Of a DNA stretch of 64,000 nucleotides, positions 23,961 through 34,385 are shown one piece after another. A program made the translations under genes and the position numbers. Positions within the stretch are counted from its first letter, which is position 1. The number at the start of each line of letters is the position of its first letter. The stretch is from assembly GCA_963580285.1 (NCBI GenBank), contig OY757015.1, positions 133,246,029 to 133,310,028 of the forward strand, given 5' to 3'. The notes below the pieces were generated by a model that had not been told where the DNA came from, did not search any database, and was given only the letters and a program-made list of their open reading frames with translations. Source of the stretch: Lucinisca nassula. Its lineage: Eukaryota; Mollusca; Bivalvia; Lucinida; Lucinidae.

Positions 23961-25997
23961 GTGTAAACCAAGCTGTTCCATGACCTAGAGAAATTTTGCT
24001 ATTAGACAGGGAGAGAAACAGTTTCCTTCCTTACAGTACACATGCATAAAAATTTCTCTTTTCTGCATTGGTATTGTAATTGTTGACGTTTCTTTAGTGT
24101 CTTATTTGTTCTATTTACTTTGTCAATATAGTGGTTAATTTATCGGAAGCGAGCTTTTAGTATTTTTTCTGGTTGTAAAACTTTCAACCACTTATTGAAT
24201 GTTTTTGCTGAATGCAAGTTCACTGTTCTTTTTAAGCACTGTTCTTGCTTGCTTTCTTGTTCATTAATCATTACCAGTACATTTCTGTGCAATTTATCTC
24301 TCAGCTTGGAAGAGCATTGCAGTGTTTGGACAGAAAAAAGCATTACAGTGTATTTACTGAAAGTAATTTAAAATCTTTAAGTTTAAATCTTTAGTTTAAA
24401 TCTTTAGTTTAAATGCTTCTTGATATCTTACACATGTGCTTTGCAATTACTGCAACAACTGCTGAGATAGGTAAATGAAGTGAAAAACCTATACAAATAT
24501 ATAGATAACATCATCCTGATCACATAAGTTTTGGAATACAGACAAATGTACGATCATGTGAATTCTAAAACTAAATTCAAATGGCCTTGGAATATAACTT
24601 CAGGAAGCCGTTTGGTTTCGTTCAGAGGGGCTATACAAAAAAGATAGATTGGCTAGTGCCTAATGCAGATACAAATACTGAAAACCGTTTAATGGGTCTT
24701 ATAATGTCAAGGAAAATATATCTCAAGTCTTATTGATTGTCCCTAGAGTAAACCTTTCTTTTTAAATGGACAGTTAGGATTAAAGAAACAAACAACAGTT
24801 TGACTTGAGAGTTATTTATCTCGATTCGGATAACAAATCTCACAAAATCTGAAGCAACATCAAAAATGACTGGTATGTTGTTGATTTGAATGTTAAATCT
24901 AAACATCACCTTAGCACCATTACCAAATTAGACGAAAAAGACAGAAAGAAAACTGCACATGATTTCATGGGTGCGTTTGGTGACGTTTATCATCAAAACC
25001 TTTGCGGTATAGTTCTGTAGACAAAATAGTTTGTTCAATAGGGGGCAAATTTACCGAACTCGATGTTTTGAAATAATACTTATAATTATGCTATGAACTA
25101 CTTACACATACCAAACTATACTATAGCCATCCAAATTGAAAGCAATAGTAAAGTATTATTAAACAGCATGACCGAAACATGATAATCATATAATTTCAAT
25201 TTTGCTGAATCAGGACTATCAGTATTCATTCTGATAAATCACAATGTTACCGGTCCTCAATTTCCATGAAATTTCATTCCAAAGATATGTGGGTAGTTTT
25301 TATACTAAAATGGTGTCTTGACAAAAATTGGAACATGGTAAAATTGCATATAAAATTTTATTGAATACAAAACTTGGAGCTGAAATATGGGGACACCATC
25401 AAAGAAAACTGAATGCCCAGCCACTATTACTAGCCATATGAGGCCATTCATAGTATCAGCTAACTCACTAATTTTGGCTTTAATTCATAAAACATTGCAG
25501 CATTAGATATATGAAACTCTGAATACTGTAGACAGGTTTATATCAGAGTACTCTCTGTTGTGATAGAGAGTTCATAAAATATGTAATAAATTTACTACGA
25601 AAATAACATTTAAAAGTGAATGCATCGTAATTATAATGGTTATACCCAAAGCAATTATTGTGCATAATTTCATCAAATTCCAAGCGTGGGCAGAAACCTA
25701 TGTAAATTTTTCCTATACTCTGAAAGACCCCCTTTGACAGAATATCCAATAACTGACATATGTAACAAAGAAAATTAAAGTTTACTGCTGTGGAACTGTA
25801 AATAAACATTCGTTTGGCATTGACATAAAAAAAAACATGTCAAATTTGCATCACATAAAATTTATGGAGGACCAACTTGCGCCTTGTCTGGGTTTTTCAT
25901 AGTGTTCGATGAAAATAAGATAGCGCATACAACACAACATGCCATCCTCATAGTGGGTAATATATGTGGCGTTTGAATGGCTATGATTAAAATCAGC
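23961..25997. other. AT-rich stretch with no recognised gene
   Basis: Only short open frames are present, none with family motifs. It may be further decayed LINE sequence downstream of the trace at 23640, but I cannot support that. Confidence 0.4.
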
Positions 25998-26295
25998 ACA
26001 GTCGGATGCGCATCTGACTGGTGATCAGGAGGTCGCGGGTTCGATACCTGTCGGGGTCGGCAACATTCTTTCGTGGAGATTGATCATGAAATCTTTTCTA
26101 CGGTAATTCTCTCTCTTCCGCTGATTCAAGAAGGGAAGTTGTCAGTTTCTGATTAAAGAATGTGCGCTGTACTTGTTACGCTTACGTATAAGCCTGCCCA
26201 GGAAAAGTGTGGATAGGTAAACTGACGGGCTCAAAAATGACCTAAAATAGTGTCGAGTGGGCCGTTAAACTCCAATACAAACAAACAAACAAACA
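25998..26295 (+). mobile_element. SINE-A copy, tRNA-derived head
   Basis: The head carries a B-box-like GGGTTCGATACC (about 26037-26048). The body carries CAACATTCTTTCGTGGAGAT and TAAGCCTGCCCAGGAAAAGT. The tail is GGCCGTTAAACTCCAATAC followed by ACAAACAAACAAAC. It is the most complete SINE-A copy in the window. Confidence 0.85.
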
Positions 26296-26343
26296 TGATT
26301 AAAGTCAATTTGAAAATCTAAATCGTTCTATAGTTTCCAGAGC

Positions 26344-26575
26344 GTTAAACCTTTTTGTACCCAAATGAATTCTTCCTGCCCGTACATAGTAAGAGTCCAT
26401 TTCAAAATTAGGGGTGTCAGGTTGCGTTTGCTTCAAAATTTATTTGGAAAATGACTGAATTGTTTGCAAACAGTGTAAGCCCTGATCTGACGCCGCGTTC
26501 TGTGACGTCTGACCTGGACCTACGCTGTTTGCTAATTACCCGTTTTGAGGTTTCTGGTACAAAATGGGTTATTAA
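26344..26575 (-). mobile_element. PiggyBac-type MITE (family 3) copy
   Basis: TTAAACCTTTTTGTACC at the left and GGTACAAAATGGGTTA near the right match the inverted ends of 27491-27719. The interior CTGATCTGACGCCGCGTTCT segment is the shared hairpin. Confidence 0.7.
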
Positions 26576-26584
26576 TCATCACGT

Positions 26585-26800
26585 AATGTACACCCCCTGA
26601 ACCCCACGTTATATAGAGAAAACTTGGGTTTACGGGGTATATTTTTTCTGCTCCAAGACATAGGTTGTGGGTACCCGTTAGAACCTCCTCATTGAGGCGG
26701 TTCTAACGAGTACACACAATCTATGTTTGCAGCAAAAATAAGAAAAATCTCACGGATTTTCATCAGAAAAATAGCCATTTTGGAGATGTGAACATTGCAC
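26585..26800 (-). mobile_element. Hairpin MITE, family 2, copy 4
   Basis: Reverse orientation: CCCCCTGAACCCCACGTTAT, then a hairpin at about 26660-26730 with GTTAGAACCTCCTC / GAGGCGGTTCTAAC, then the CCATTTTGGAGATGTGAA edge. Confidence 0.8.
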
Positions 26801-27490
26801 TATTTCGCGCGGGTGTGTTATCGTAATGAAAGTGCATGCTGTCTTTACATTTTCAAGGCGTAACGCATGTGACAGGTTGTTACTAGGACATAGGGCTTAC
26901 ATGCTGCAAAATATTCGCAGGACAAACAAGAGACCGTAAGGAAAAGGTAAACTTTATCCAGTCAATGTCTACAAAGGTCGAAGACAGATTAAAGTAATAC
27001 TGACCATGAAAGGGTGTGTGAATGTTTTTTGTTTGTATAAATCGAGAAGGCAATCTGTTGACTTCTTTTTGCTAATAGAGAAGATACGTACTGGATGCCT
27101 GGAGATCTGGCTATATTTTAAGCCCAGATAAGGCGTTGCCAGCTCGTTGAAAACTAAAATTTTGTTTGCGGCTTCTAATTTACGTCTGTGGAACATGGTA
27201 TATTGCATCCATTTATTCAAACACCACCTACAATTATTTAGCAGCAATTCTGCCAAACTAGACCGCACAGCCAACCACGCTCCCGGTGTCAAGAAAAATG
27301 CTGTCTCTGACTACAGACTATTGTTTTCGTGGCTGTCAACCAACACAGATCAGAGATTTCAAAGGCCAACATTCATGACAGGTCAGAATTTCGGTTACAT
27401 CTTCAAGAAGCTTTTTTCGCGTCAAACTAATCTGACATTTTTGAGAAATACATTTTTACTCTTATCCATTACCAAAAACATGATAGGTCT
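26801..27490. other. Non-repetitive stretch, no gene recognised
   Basis: Overlapping frames of about 105-115 codons exist on both strands (27147-27494 plus, 26969-27292 minus). Neither shows known motifs or a splice-site-bounded exon that I can defend. Confidence 0.4.
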
Positions 27491-27719
27491 TTAACCCATT
27501 CAGGGCCAGATACCCCTAAAGGGGTACTTTGGAAAATAGCACAGGCCCAGATCAGACGCCGCAGAACGCGGCGTCTGATCAGGGCCTCCACTGTTTGCAA
27601 AACGTTTAACCATTTTCCAAATAAATTTTGAAGAAAACACAACCTGACACCCCCAAAGTTTGAAATGGACTCCTGCTATATATAAGGAGGAAGATTCCAT
27701 TCGGTACAAAAAGGGTTAA
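27491..27719 (+). mobile_element. PiggyBac-type MITE (family 3), best copy
   Basis: It is flanked and bounded by TTAA on both sides. The ends are TTAACCCATTCAGGGCC and GGTACAAAAAGGGTTAA. The interior contains the hairpin AGATCAGACGCCGCAGAACG / CGGCGTCTGATC. The TTAA duplication is the piggyBac hallmark. No transposase is present. Confidence 0.85.
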
Positions 27720-27970
27720 AATGGCATATACAACTGCTATTTCATCTGTGAAGATAGTGTCTGTCATTTGCAAATGTATTATTATGTGGCTTTTGTGTTC
27801 AGCAGCATTATAGGTAGCGTGGATGACTCTGTTGACTTTCAAACAGAGGGGCTTCTCTTTGATGACCCATTAGACGGACCCCTACTCGAGATATCCGCCA
27901 ATGAGAAATATTGACGTGTGAAATATGTAATGGGCAACACTCAAACAAGTCAAACCTGTAAAGGCATTTG

Positions 27971-27975
<5 letters not shown>

Positions 27976-28018
<43 letters not shown>
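27976..28018. repeat. (CA)n microsatellite
   Basis: About 21 CA units. Confidence 0.97.
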
Positions 28019-28020
<2 letters not shown>

Positions 28021-28600
28021 TGAGAAAACATTAAGGACAGCCAATCTGCTGATCACACTGCACGATGGTGGTCACTACGAGACTCAGTTTATGTGGTTGT
28101 CTTATTACTGCTCGAAAACATATGTGTAGACTGTGTGCGCTCGTACGAACCCACAACCTTTGCTCTTACAAAACTTGTATTCAACAAGCGAACATCAAAG
28201 GCGTCGATCAGACTGCGCGGGTGTGCTAGATGATATGGATCTTCGTTATTTGGACATTTCTCACTACGAGACTCAGTTTAGGTTATTGTTCTTATTACTG
28301 CTCAAAAGCATACAGATGTGTGCACTTTTGGCATTCAAATGAGCACTGCGTCTTCATCTTCACCAAACTTACTTATCAGATGATCTTTGAGTGGTCCTCT
28401 TTTAAAGTTATTTAAAGAATTCCATTCCATTCAGAGCTTTGGTTGACATGGCAACAACAAGAGCTCTACAAGCGGGGCATTATACGTCCGTGGCAATTAG
28501 TAAGATGGAGCATATATATACTGACTGTTGTACAAGTTTGGGTTTGTGGAACGTAACCAAGGAACAATATGTGCTCCATATAGTCTTACCTGGCACTATT
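28019..28600. other. Intergenic stretch with a short internal duplication
   Basis: CACTACGAGACTCAGTTTA occurs at 28074 and 28261, each followed by a TTGTCTTATTACTGCTC-like stretch. No gene is supported. Confidence 0.45.
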
Positions 28601-28970
28601 AATAACCCTTAATGGCTCAAATTACCTGTCACCAACAAATTTTCATGGTCGGTTATATTTGGTGGACCATAACCTCAAAATAATAAAAGGCATAACTCTG
28701 CCAATAAGCGGTGGATTGTAACCTTGAAATATCATGCGCTGCTCCACATCATTGACTATCTATACATAAAGTTTCAGCTTCATCAGATTTAAAATGTGGG
28801 AGGTATTATCCGGAAACAAAATATGTTTAGAAAACTATGTGAAAGGGGTATAACTCTGGTAATATCTGGCGGACTGTAACCTAAAAATAATATGCACTGT
28901 TCCACATCATTGTTTTTATTTATGTAAAGTTTCAGCTTCATCAGATGTAAAATGTAAGATCCCTGCTAGC

Positions 28971-29059
28971 ATTCTACATAAATCTACAGCGGGCCGTTAG
29001 CGGCCCGTCAGCTACCCTGACGGGCCGCTAACGGCCCGCTGTAGATTTATGTAGAATGC
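28971..29059. mobile_element. Perfect foldback hairpin, arms ~41 bp
   Basis: AGCATTCTACATAAATCTAC runs on to a GGGCCGTTAGCGGCCCG stretch. Around a short GCTACCC loop the whole arm is repeated in reverse complement, ending GTAGATTTATGTAGAATGCT. The arms appear identical, so insertion was recent or pairing is maintained. Confidence 0.9.
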
Positions 29060-29890
29060 TTACTGGGATGTGTTATACGGAACAGAATGTTTAGAAACAT
29101 CTGTTAAAGGGAATAACTCTGGTAATATTTGGCAGACTGTAACCTCAATATGCACTGTTCCACATCATGTTCTTACTGTACGTAAAGTTTCAACATCATC
29201 GGATCTAAAATGTAGGAGACGTATCCGGAAACAAAATATTTACAGAATTTTTCAAAGGGGCCTAACTCTATTATTATTTGGTGGACCATAACAATATGCG
29301 CTGCCCCACAGCATGGTCTAATTATATATGAAGCTTCAGTTGAATCGAATTTAAAATGTAGGAGAAGTCATCCGGAAACGAAAAGTTACAAAATCAATTT
29401 CAAAGGGGCATGACTCTACTACTAATTGGTGGACCATAACCTCGAAATAATATGCGCTGCCCAACATCATGGTCTAACAATGGATGAAGTTTCAGCTTGA
29501 TCGGATGTAAACTGTAGGAGGAGTTATCCGGAAACGAAAAGTTTACAAAAAATTCAAAGGGGCATAACTCTATTATTATTTGCTGGACCGTAACTTCGAA
29601 ACAATATGTGCTGCCACACATCATGGTCTAGCTATGTGTGAAGTTTCAGCTTGATCGGATGTAAACTGTTAGAGGAATTATCCGGAAACGAAAAGTTTAC
29701 AAAAAAATTTCAAAGTGGCATGACTCTATTATTAATTGGTGGACCGTACCCTCGAAAGAATATGCGCTGCCCCACAACATGGTCAAACTATGTGTGACGT
29801 TTCAGCTTGATTGGATGCAAACTGTAGGAGGAGTTATCCGGCAACAAAAAGTTTACCAAAAAATCAAAGGGGCATAACTCTCTTATTATT

Positions 29891-30193
29891 TGCCCATCGG
29901 GGCTTGAAGAAATAGATGGGCTGCATGATGCTTCAACGCAGAGCTGAAACCGACCCGCACACCAGTACTGGTAAACCGCCGCTTAGAGGATCTAAGCCTG
30001 CCCAGGCAAAGCGGTGCGAGTCGGCCCGTCCATGCTTATAAACCCTATTGGTTTCATTGGGCGGCAGGGCTTGTGATGTCATTTCATCTCAACGTCGGGT
30101 AAAAGTTCCACAAAATTGGAAGCAGCGTCTCCAAAATGACCTTTACAGTGTTGACGGAGACGTTAAACCTCAAATCAAACAAACAAACAAACA
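29891..30193 (+). mobile_element. SINE-B copy
   Basis: Full length, from GCCCATCGGGGCTTG to the GTTAAACCTCAAATC tail and (AAAC)n. It lies inside the repeat array. Confidence 0.9.
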
Positions 30194-30504
30194 ATTCTAA
30201 CACAGCGCGCCTGTTTAGGCAATGGAAAGTAACTGTGTTTTATTCTGCAACAAATCACGGCAAGGAAGAGCGTGACGAGTGACGTCATTACAAACTGCCA
30301 ATTCATGACGTCACTATTCGATTACCTTGGCGTTAGACGGTGTAACGTCATTTTCTCGCATCGAAAACGTTAGAAAAGGATATAAATGCATGTGTTTCAG
30401 TCGATAATTTTAGCGGGATTTCTTCTAACAATGGCGAAAAGTTGTGAGATTTTGAAGGAAACAACAGCATTATTGCCGATTTTCAGCGTGTTAGAATCGA
30501 AATA

Positions 30505-30660
30505 GATCAGCTCTAGCCAGTGATTTGTTGTGTAATAAATCACAGTTTGTCGGTCAGTTGTAAGTAGACAAATCACGCGCGCTACGCGCTCGTGATTTGT
30601 CTACTTACAACTGACCTCCAAACTGTGATTTATTACACAACAAATCACAGTTAGAGCTGA
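30505..30660. mobile_element. Long foldback element, arms ~70 bp
   Basis: AGATCAGCTCTAG, CAGTGATTTGTTGTGTAATA and GTCAGTTGTAAGTAGACAAA on the left arm return as near-complements on the right (GTCTACTTACAACTGAC, TATTACACAACAAATCAC, AGAGCTGATCT). A GCGCGCTACGCGC centre joins them. Confidence 0.85.
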
Positions 30661-30815
30661 TCTATTTCTTAAACAAACATTTGGTGGACCGTAACCTCGA
30701 AACAATATGCGCTGCCCCACATCGTGCTCTAACTATATATTATGACGTTTCAGCTTGATCGGACGTAAACTGTAGGAGTTATCCGGAAACGAAAAGTTTA
30801 CAGACGGACGGATGG

Positions 30816-31566
30816 ACGGATAAACGGGCGTATAAAAAGGGGAAAATAAGCATTTTTTTTAATCTTCTTGTCTGAAACCAGAAGGCCCAGGTCTTTGATA
30901 TTTGATACACAGCTTTATTAAATGGACATCTGCCAAGAATGCTAAAACCATGGCCCTGGGGTCAAAAATTGCCCCGCCCAGGGGTCCACACGTTTTACAT
31001 AGACTTATATAACTTTAAAAAAAACTTGTTGTCTGAAACCCGACGGCCCGGGTCTTTGATATTTGTCATATAGCTTCATCTAGTGGACATCGACCATGTT
31101 TGTTCGAGTTAAAGCCCTTGGTCCAAAATGTCCCTGCCAAGGACAAACATATTTTATACGAAAACCCGTTTGAAAAAAAAGACTTATACAGGGAAGCCCT
31201 TTAAATGCCTCTTGTCTGAAACCAGATGGCCCAGGTGTTTGATAAATGATATGTAGTTTTATTCAGAGGACATCAACAAATATTGTTCAAATTATAGCTC
31301 CTATAGCCAAAAATGACCCTGCTTACATAAAGTTATACAGGGAAACGCTTTAGAAATCTCGCCTGAAACTAAAAGGCAAAAGTCTTTGAAAGTTGGTAAA
31401 CAGCTTCGTCTAGTTGACCTCTAGCCAGATTGTTTAAATTATAGCCTTGTGGGCAAAACTGCACCTGCCCAGGGACCAAAGTGATTTACATAGATTTATA
31501 TAGGGAAAACCTCTAAAATCTTTTGAATAACCTGGCCTTTGATGTCTGGTTACATTGTTTCATCTA
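30816..31566 (+). repeat. Tandem repeat of the TTTGATATTTG / CCCAGG type (~160-bp units)
   Basis: About four to five units related to those at 783-2935: CTTGTCTGAAACCAGAAGGC, CAGGTCTTTGATATTTG, and CTAGTGGACATC followed by TTCAAATTATAGC. They are interrupted by a SINE-B at 31567. Confidence 0.75.
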
Positions 31567-31892
31567 GTTTGTTTGTTTGTTTTTTGAATTGAAGTTTAAC
31601 GTCTCCGTCAACACAATTAAGGTCATTTGGGAGACATTGCTTCCTATCTTGTGGGACTTTTACCCGCCACCGAGATGAAATGACATCTCAAGCCCTGCCG
31701 CACAATGAAACCAAAGGGCGTTTAAGTACTTGACGGTTTGACTCAGAGCACTTTGCATGGACAGGCTTAATACTTCTAAGCGGTTTACCAGTACTCGTGT
31801 GTGGTCAGTTTACGCTCTGCGGGGAAGCACCATGCAGCCGAATCTATTTCTTCATGCCCCGATGGGGGGGGGGGGGGGGGGGGGAGAGAGAG
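31567..31892 (-). mobile_element. SINE-B copy with G-run
   Basis: Reverse copy. The head has become a run of about 20 G residues (31865-31884) where CCCGCCCATCGGGG would be expected. Confidence 0.85.
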
Positions 31893-32087
31893 AAAGACTT
31901 CATCTATATATAGTCATCTACTTAACATCAACTATTATGTTGGATCAAATAATAGCTCCGGGGCCAATGATGGCCCTGTCCTGAGGCTCTCTTGTTTTGC
32001 ACAGACTTACTTAACATCAATTATTATGATGTTCCGGGGCCAATAATGGCTCTGTCCTGAGGCTCCCTTGTTTTGAACAGACTTACT
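31893..32087 (+). repeat. Remainder of the interrupted tandem-repeat element
   Basis: Two similar segments, ACTTAACATCAACTATTATG / TTAACATCAATTATTATGAT and TGGCCCTGTCCTGAGGCTC / TGGCTCTGTCCTGAGGCTC, continue the host array between SINEs. Confidence 0.55.
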
Positions 32088-32431
32088 GGAGCGTGATAGC
32101 TCAGTGGTTAGTGCACTTGCCTCTGATGGTAGAGGTCCCGGGTTCGATCCCCAGCAGCGGCGATACAATTTCGGTGTCCGAACATGCTCCATTGGCATCA
32201 TTTGCAGGGATGAATGGCATTAAGTGTACCGTGTTTCGGATCGGGACGTTAACTGGAAGCCCCCTTGTGCAGGGAGAACCATCCCCTGTGCAGGTTAAAG
32301 AACCCTACCGTATTTACATGGTAACTGTGTAGGCTTTCATCCTGCAAAACCTGGAGTGTATGTAATGTACACCTGTGAGTAATGGCCAAATTTGACCGAT
32401 CGCAGTATCAGAAGAAAGAAAGAAAGAAAAA
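32088..32431 (+). mobile_element. SINE-C copy, tRNA-derived head, LINE-type tail
   Basis: The head GTGATAGCTCAGTGGTTAGT (A box) and GGTCCCGGGTTCGATCCCC (B box) is clearly tRNA-like, but the acceptor ends do not pair as a working tRNA would. The body follows (CTCCATTGGCATCATTTGCA and so on). The tail GAGTAATGGCCAAATTTGAC ends in (GAAA)n and matches the 3' end of the LINE at 57000-58215. Confidence 0.85.
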
Positions 32432-32530
32432 TAATCTAGATAAAGATAAGAAGCTCTATTTAACGTCGCATGTTAGAAACAAATAACATAAGCTCTGTAG
32501 AGCTTTTATTGTGACAAAGTATCCTTTACG

Positions 32531-32838
32531 GCCCCCGCCCATCGGGGCTTGAAGAAATAGATGGACTGCATGATGCGTCCACGCAAAGCTGAAACCGACC
32601 CGCACACGAGTACGGGTAAACCGCTTAGAGGATCTAATCCTGCCCAGGCAAAGCGGTGCGAGTCGGCCTGTCCATACTTATAAACCCTCTTGGTTTCATT
32701 GGGCAGCAGAGCTTGAGATGTCATTTCATCTCAATGTCGGGTAAAAAGTCCCACAAAATTGGAAGCAAAGTCTCCAAAATGACCTTAACAGTGTTGACGG
32801 GGACGTTAAACCTCAAATCAAACAAAACTAACAAACAA
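32531..32838 (+). mobile_element. SINE-B copy
   Basis: Full length, GCCCCCGCCCATCGGGG head to CAAATCAAACAAAACTAAC tail. Confidence 0.9.
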
Positions 32839-32859
32839 TGTATCCTTTAGCGAATACGT

Positions 32860-33026
32860 ACCTGCCCTCATTTATCTTCCTAGGATTGCCCCTGATAATG
32901 CGAGCGTCAGCCAAGGAAGCTCCTAGTACCATTTTTTCGCCTTTGGTGTGGCGCGGTCGGGGATCGAACGCGCAACCACCCGATCCCGAAGCGGCGCTCT
33001 ACCACTGAGCTATAGCTGTCTAGACA
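32860..33026 (-). mobile_element. SINE-E copy, tRNA-derived (tRNA pseudogene head)
   Basis: On the minus strand, ATAGCTCAGTGGTAGAGCGC and GCGCGTTCGATCCCCGACC give A- and B-box sequences with a TTCGGGA anticodon-like loop. The acceptor stem does not pair, so this is not a functional tRNA. The body continues with AAATGGTACTAGGAGCTTCC. Confidence 0.75.
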
Positions 33027-33044
33027 ATCTTTAAATCTGTCTAT

Positions 33045-33113
33045 TCTAAAATTCAGGTGAGCGGTATAAGACCAGCATTGTCCTATTGGACCATTATGGT
33101 CCTATTATTATTA

Positions 33114-33115
<2 letters not shown>
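33045..33115 (+). repeat. Right end of the composite repeat element (CAGGTGAGCGG)
   Basis: ATTCAGGTGAGCGGTATAAG followed by CCATTATGGTCC resembles the right ends at 2893 and 12589. This suggests that 28600-33115 is one old element with later insertions. Confidence 0.5.
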
Positions 33116-33174
<59 letters not shown>

Positions 33175-33176
33175 TT
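33105..33176. repeat. (ATT)n microsatellite
   Basis: About 22 ATT units. Confidence 0.95.
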
Positions 33177-33382
33177 GAAATGCCTTCTCAGACTTGACTT
33201 GTTGCATATTTCATTAGAAAATATTTCTCTTGAGTATAGTGCGAACAATTTAACCTGAGACTGACCTTTATGCAAGGAATAAATTAGGCAATGCTATCAC
33301 CTTACACGTCGGCTTTCGTAAACGTCTCGTGAATTTTCGGCATCACGTGAATAGCGGCCCATTTACCGACCTCTATGTATTG

Positions 33383-34385
33383 TACGAGGGTTGTTCTCGA
33401 AGTTCGCGGAATGTGGCTGTTATTCATTTATTAATAAAAATGATAGGCTGAAAGTCTCGGGTAAGAGAATTCGATCTATTTCTTATTCAGCTGCAACGTA
33501 AAATATTATTTCTCCTATTAATATCTGAATCGTGTGTATCTATGGCAACGACGGGCTGCCTAGGCGGAGCACGCCAAAATAAGTAAAAAATGGCAAATAC
33601 GCAGCGGTAGATATGACTTAGCTTTATCATTAAGACGCTATCAAAATTGGCGCAAGTCTCCATGGCAATAACATGTCGTCTCTGTGTCATTTTTCCATAA
33701 TATGACGTTATTAACCTTCACTTGTTTATCTGGAAAATCGAAAACTGTAGACTCTTTCAAAAACGGATCTCAGGAAATGACGTCGACTGGTGATACAGAA
33801 TTGCGGAGTGTGGTGAAAAAGCGCCATGATAGCGACCTTGGTAAGGTAATATTCCACCAGGACAACGCCCAGCCCATAGAGCCAACTCAACTCTTCTGGA
33901 AATTTCTCTACTTGGATTCGAACTGTTGCAACATCCACCGTACAGCCCCGACCTCGCCCCGATGGATTTCAGAGTTTTCCCAGAAGTAAAGAAAATGTTA
34001 CGCGGAAACCACTTTGACACCTCATTTGACTTAAAGATTGAGACCCAGAAAATATAGCAAATTACAGAAGTGACTGGTATAGTGACAATTATCAAAAGGG
34101 GGTTAAAGGCACAGAAAATGTGTGGCCAAGCATGGCGACTATGTCGAGAAAGTGAACCGCGAACTCAAGTTTGACGTCACCACGTAATGTTGACGTCGTT
34201 TGTCACTTTGGCGTACTCCGGTCAGCAGTTAGTGGTATGTTTAAGGGATTTCTTAAAAACAAACTTTTCAATATACAGGCAAGATATCGTAGCATTATGA
34301 CAGATTCCATAAATCGATTTTCGCAATACAGCGTATTCATAAAAGTTATAGACTAATTCAGCGATCTTCGAGAACGCCCCTCGTA
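33383..34385 (+). mobile_element. Mariner element with both inverted ends and dead transposase
   Basis: TA lies at each edge. The ends CGAGGGTTGTTCTCGAAG and CTTCGAGAACGCCCCTCG are inverted relatives of about 18 bases. Inside, IFHQDNAQP (about 33849-33875) carries a mariner catalytic aspartate context. PPYSPDLAPMDF (about 33935-33970) follows in another frame, so at least one frameshift lies between. The element is about 1.0 kb, shorter than a typical 1.3-kb mariner, and the N-terminal DNA-binding domain is not readable. It is inactive. Confidence 0.8.

Larger units (their letters stand above)
28601..30890 (+). repeat. Tandem-repeat element (~140-165-bp GGCATAACTCT units), with nested insertions
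   Basis: Units share AAGGGGCATAACTCT, GGTGGACCGTAACCTCGAAA, ATATGCGCTGCCCCACATCA and GGAGGAGTTATCCGGAAACG. The array is cut by a perfect hairpin (28971-29059), a SINE-B (29891-30193) and a foldback element (30505-30660), and resumes after it. A GACGGACGGATGGACGG tract (30811) leads into a second array type. Confidence 0.75.

Noticed and set aside
26969..27494. Overlapping plus and minus frames of about 110 codons as genes
   Set aside because: No motifs, no splice context, and composition like surrounding DNA.
27491..27719. GATCAGACGCCGCAGAACG hairpin as an RNA gene
   Set aside because: It is the interior of a TTAA-bounded MITE and recurs in many worn copies.
31865..31890. G-run as a telomere-like or G-quadruplex regulatory site
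   Set aside because: It replaces the head of a SINE-B and is most simply homopolymer slippage.
32945..33026. Functional tRNA gene
   Set aside because: A and B boxes are present, but the acceptor and anticodon stems do not pair. It is a SINE head. The same applies at 32088, 52838 and 53790.
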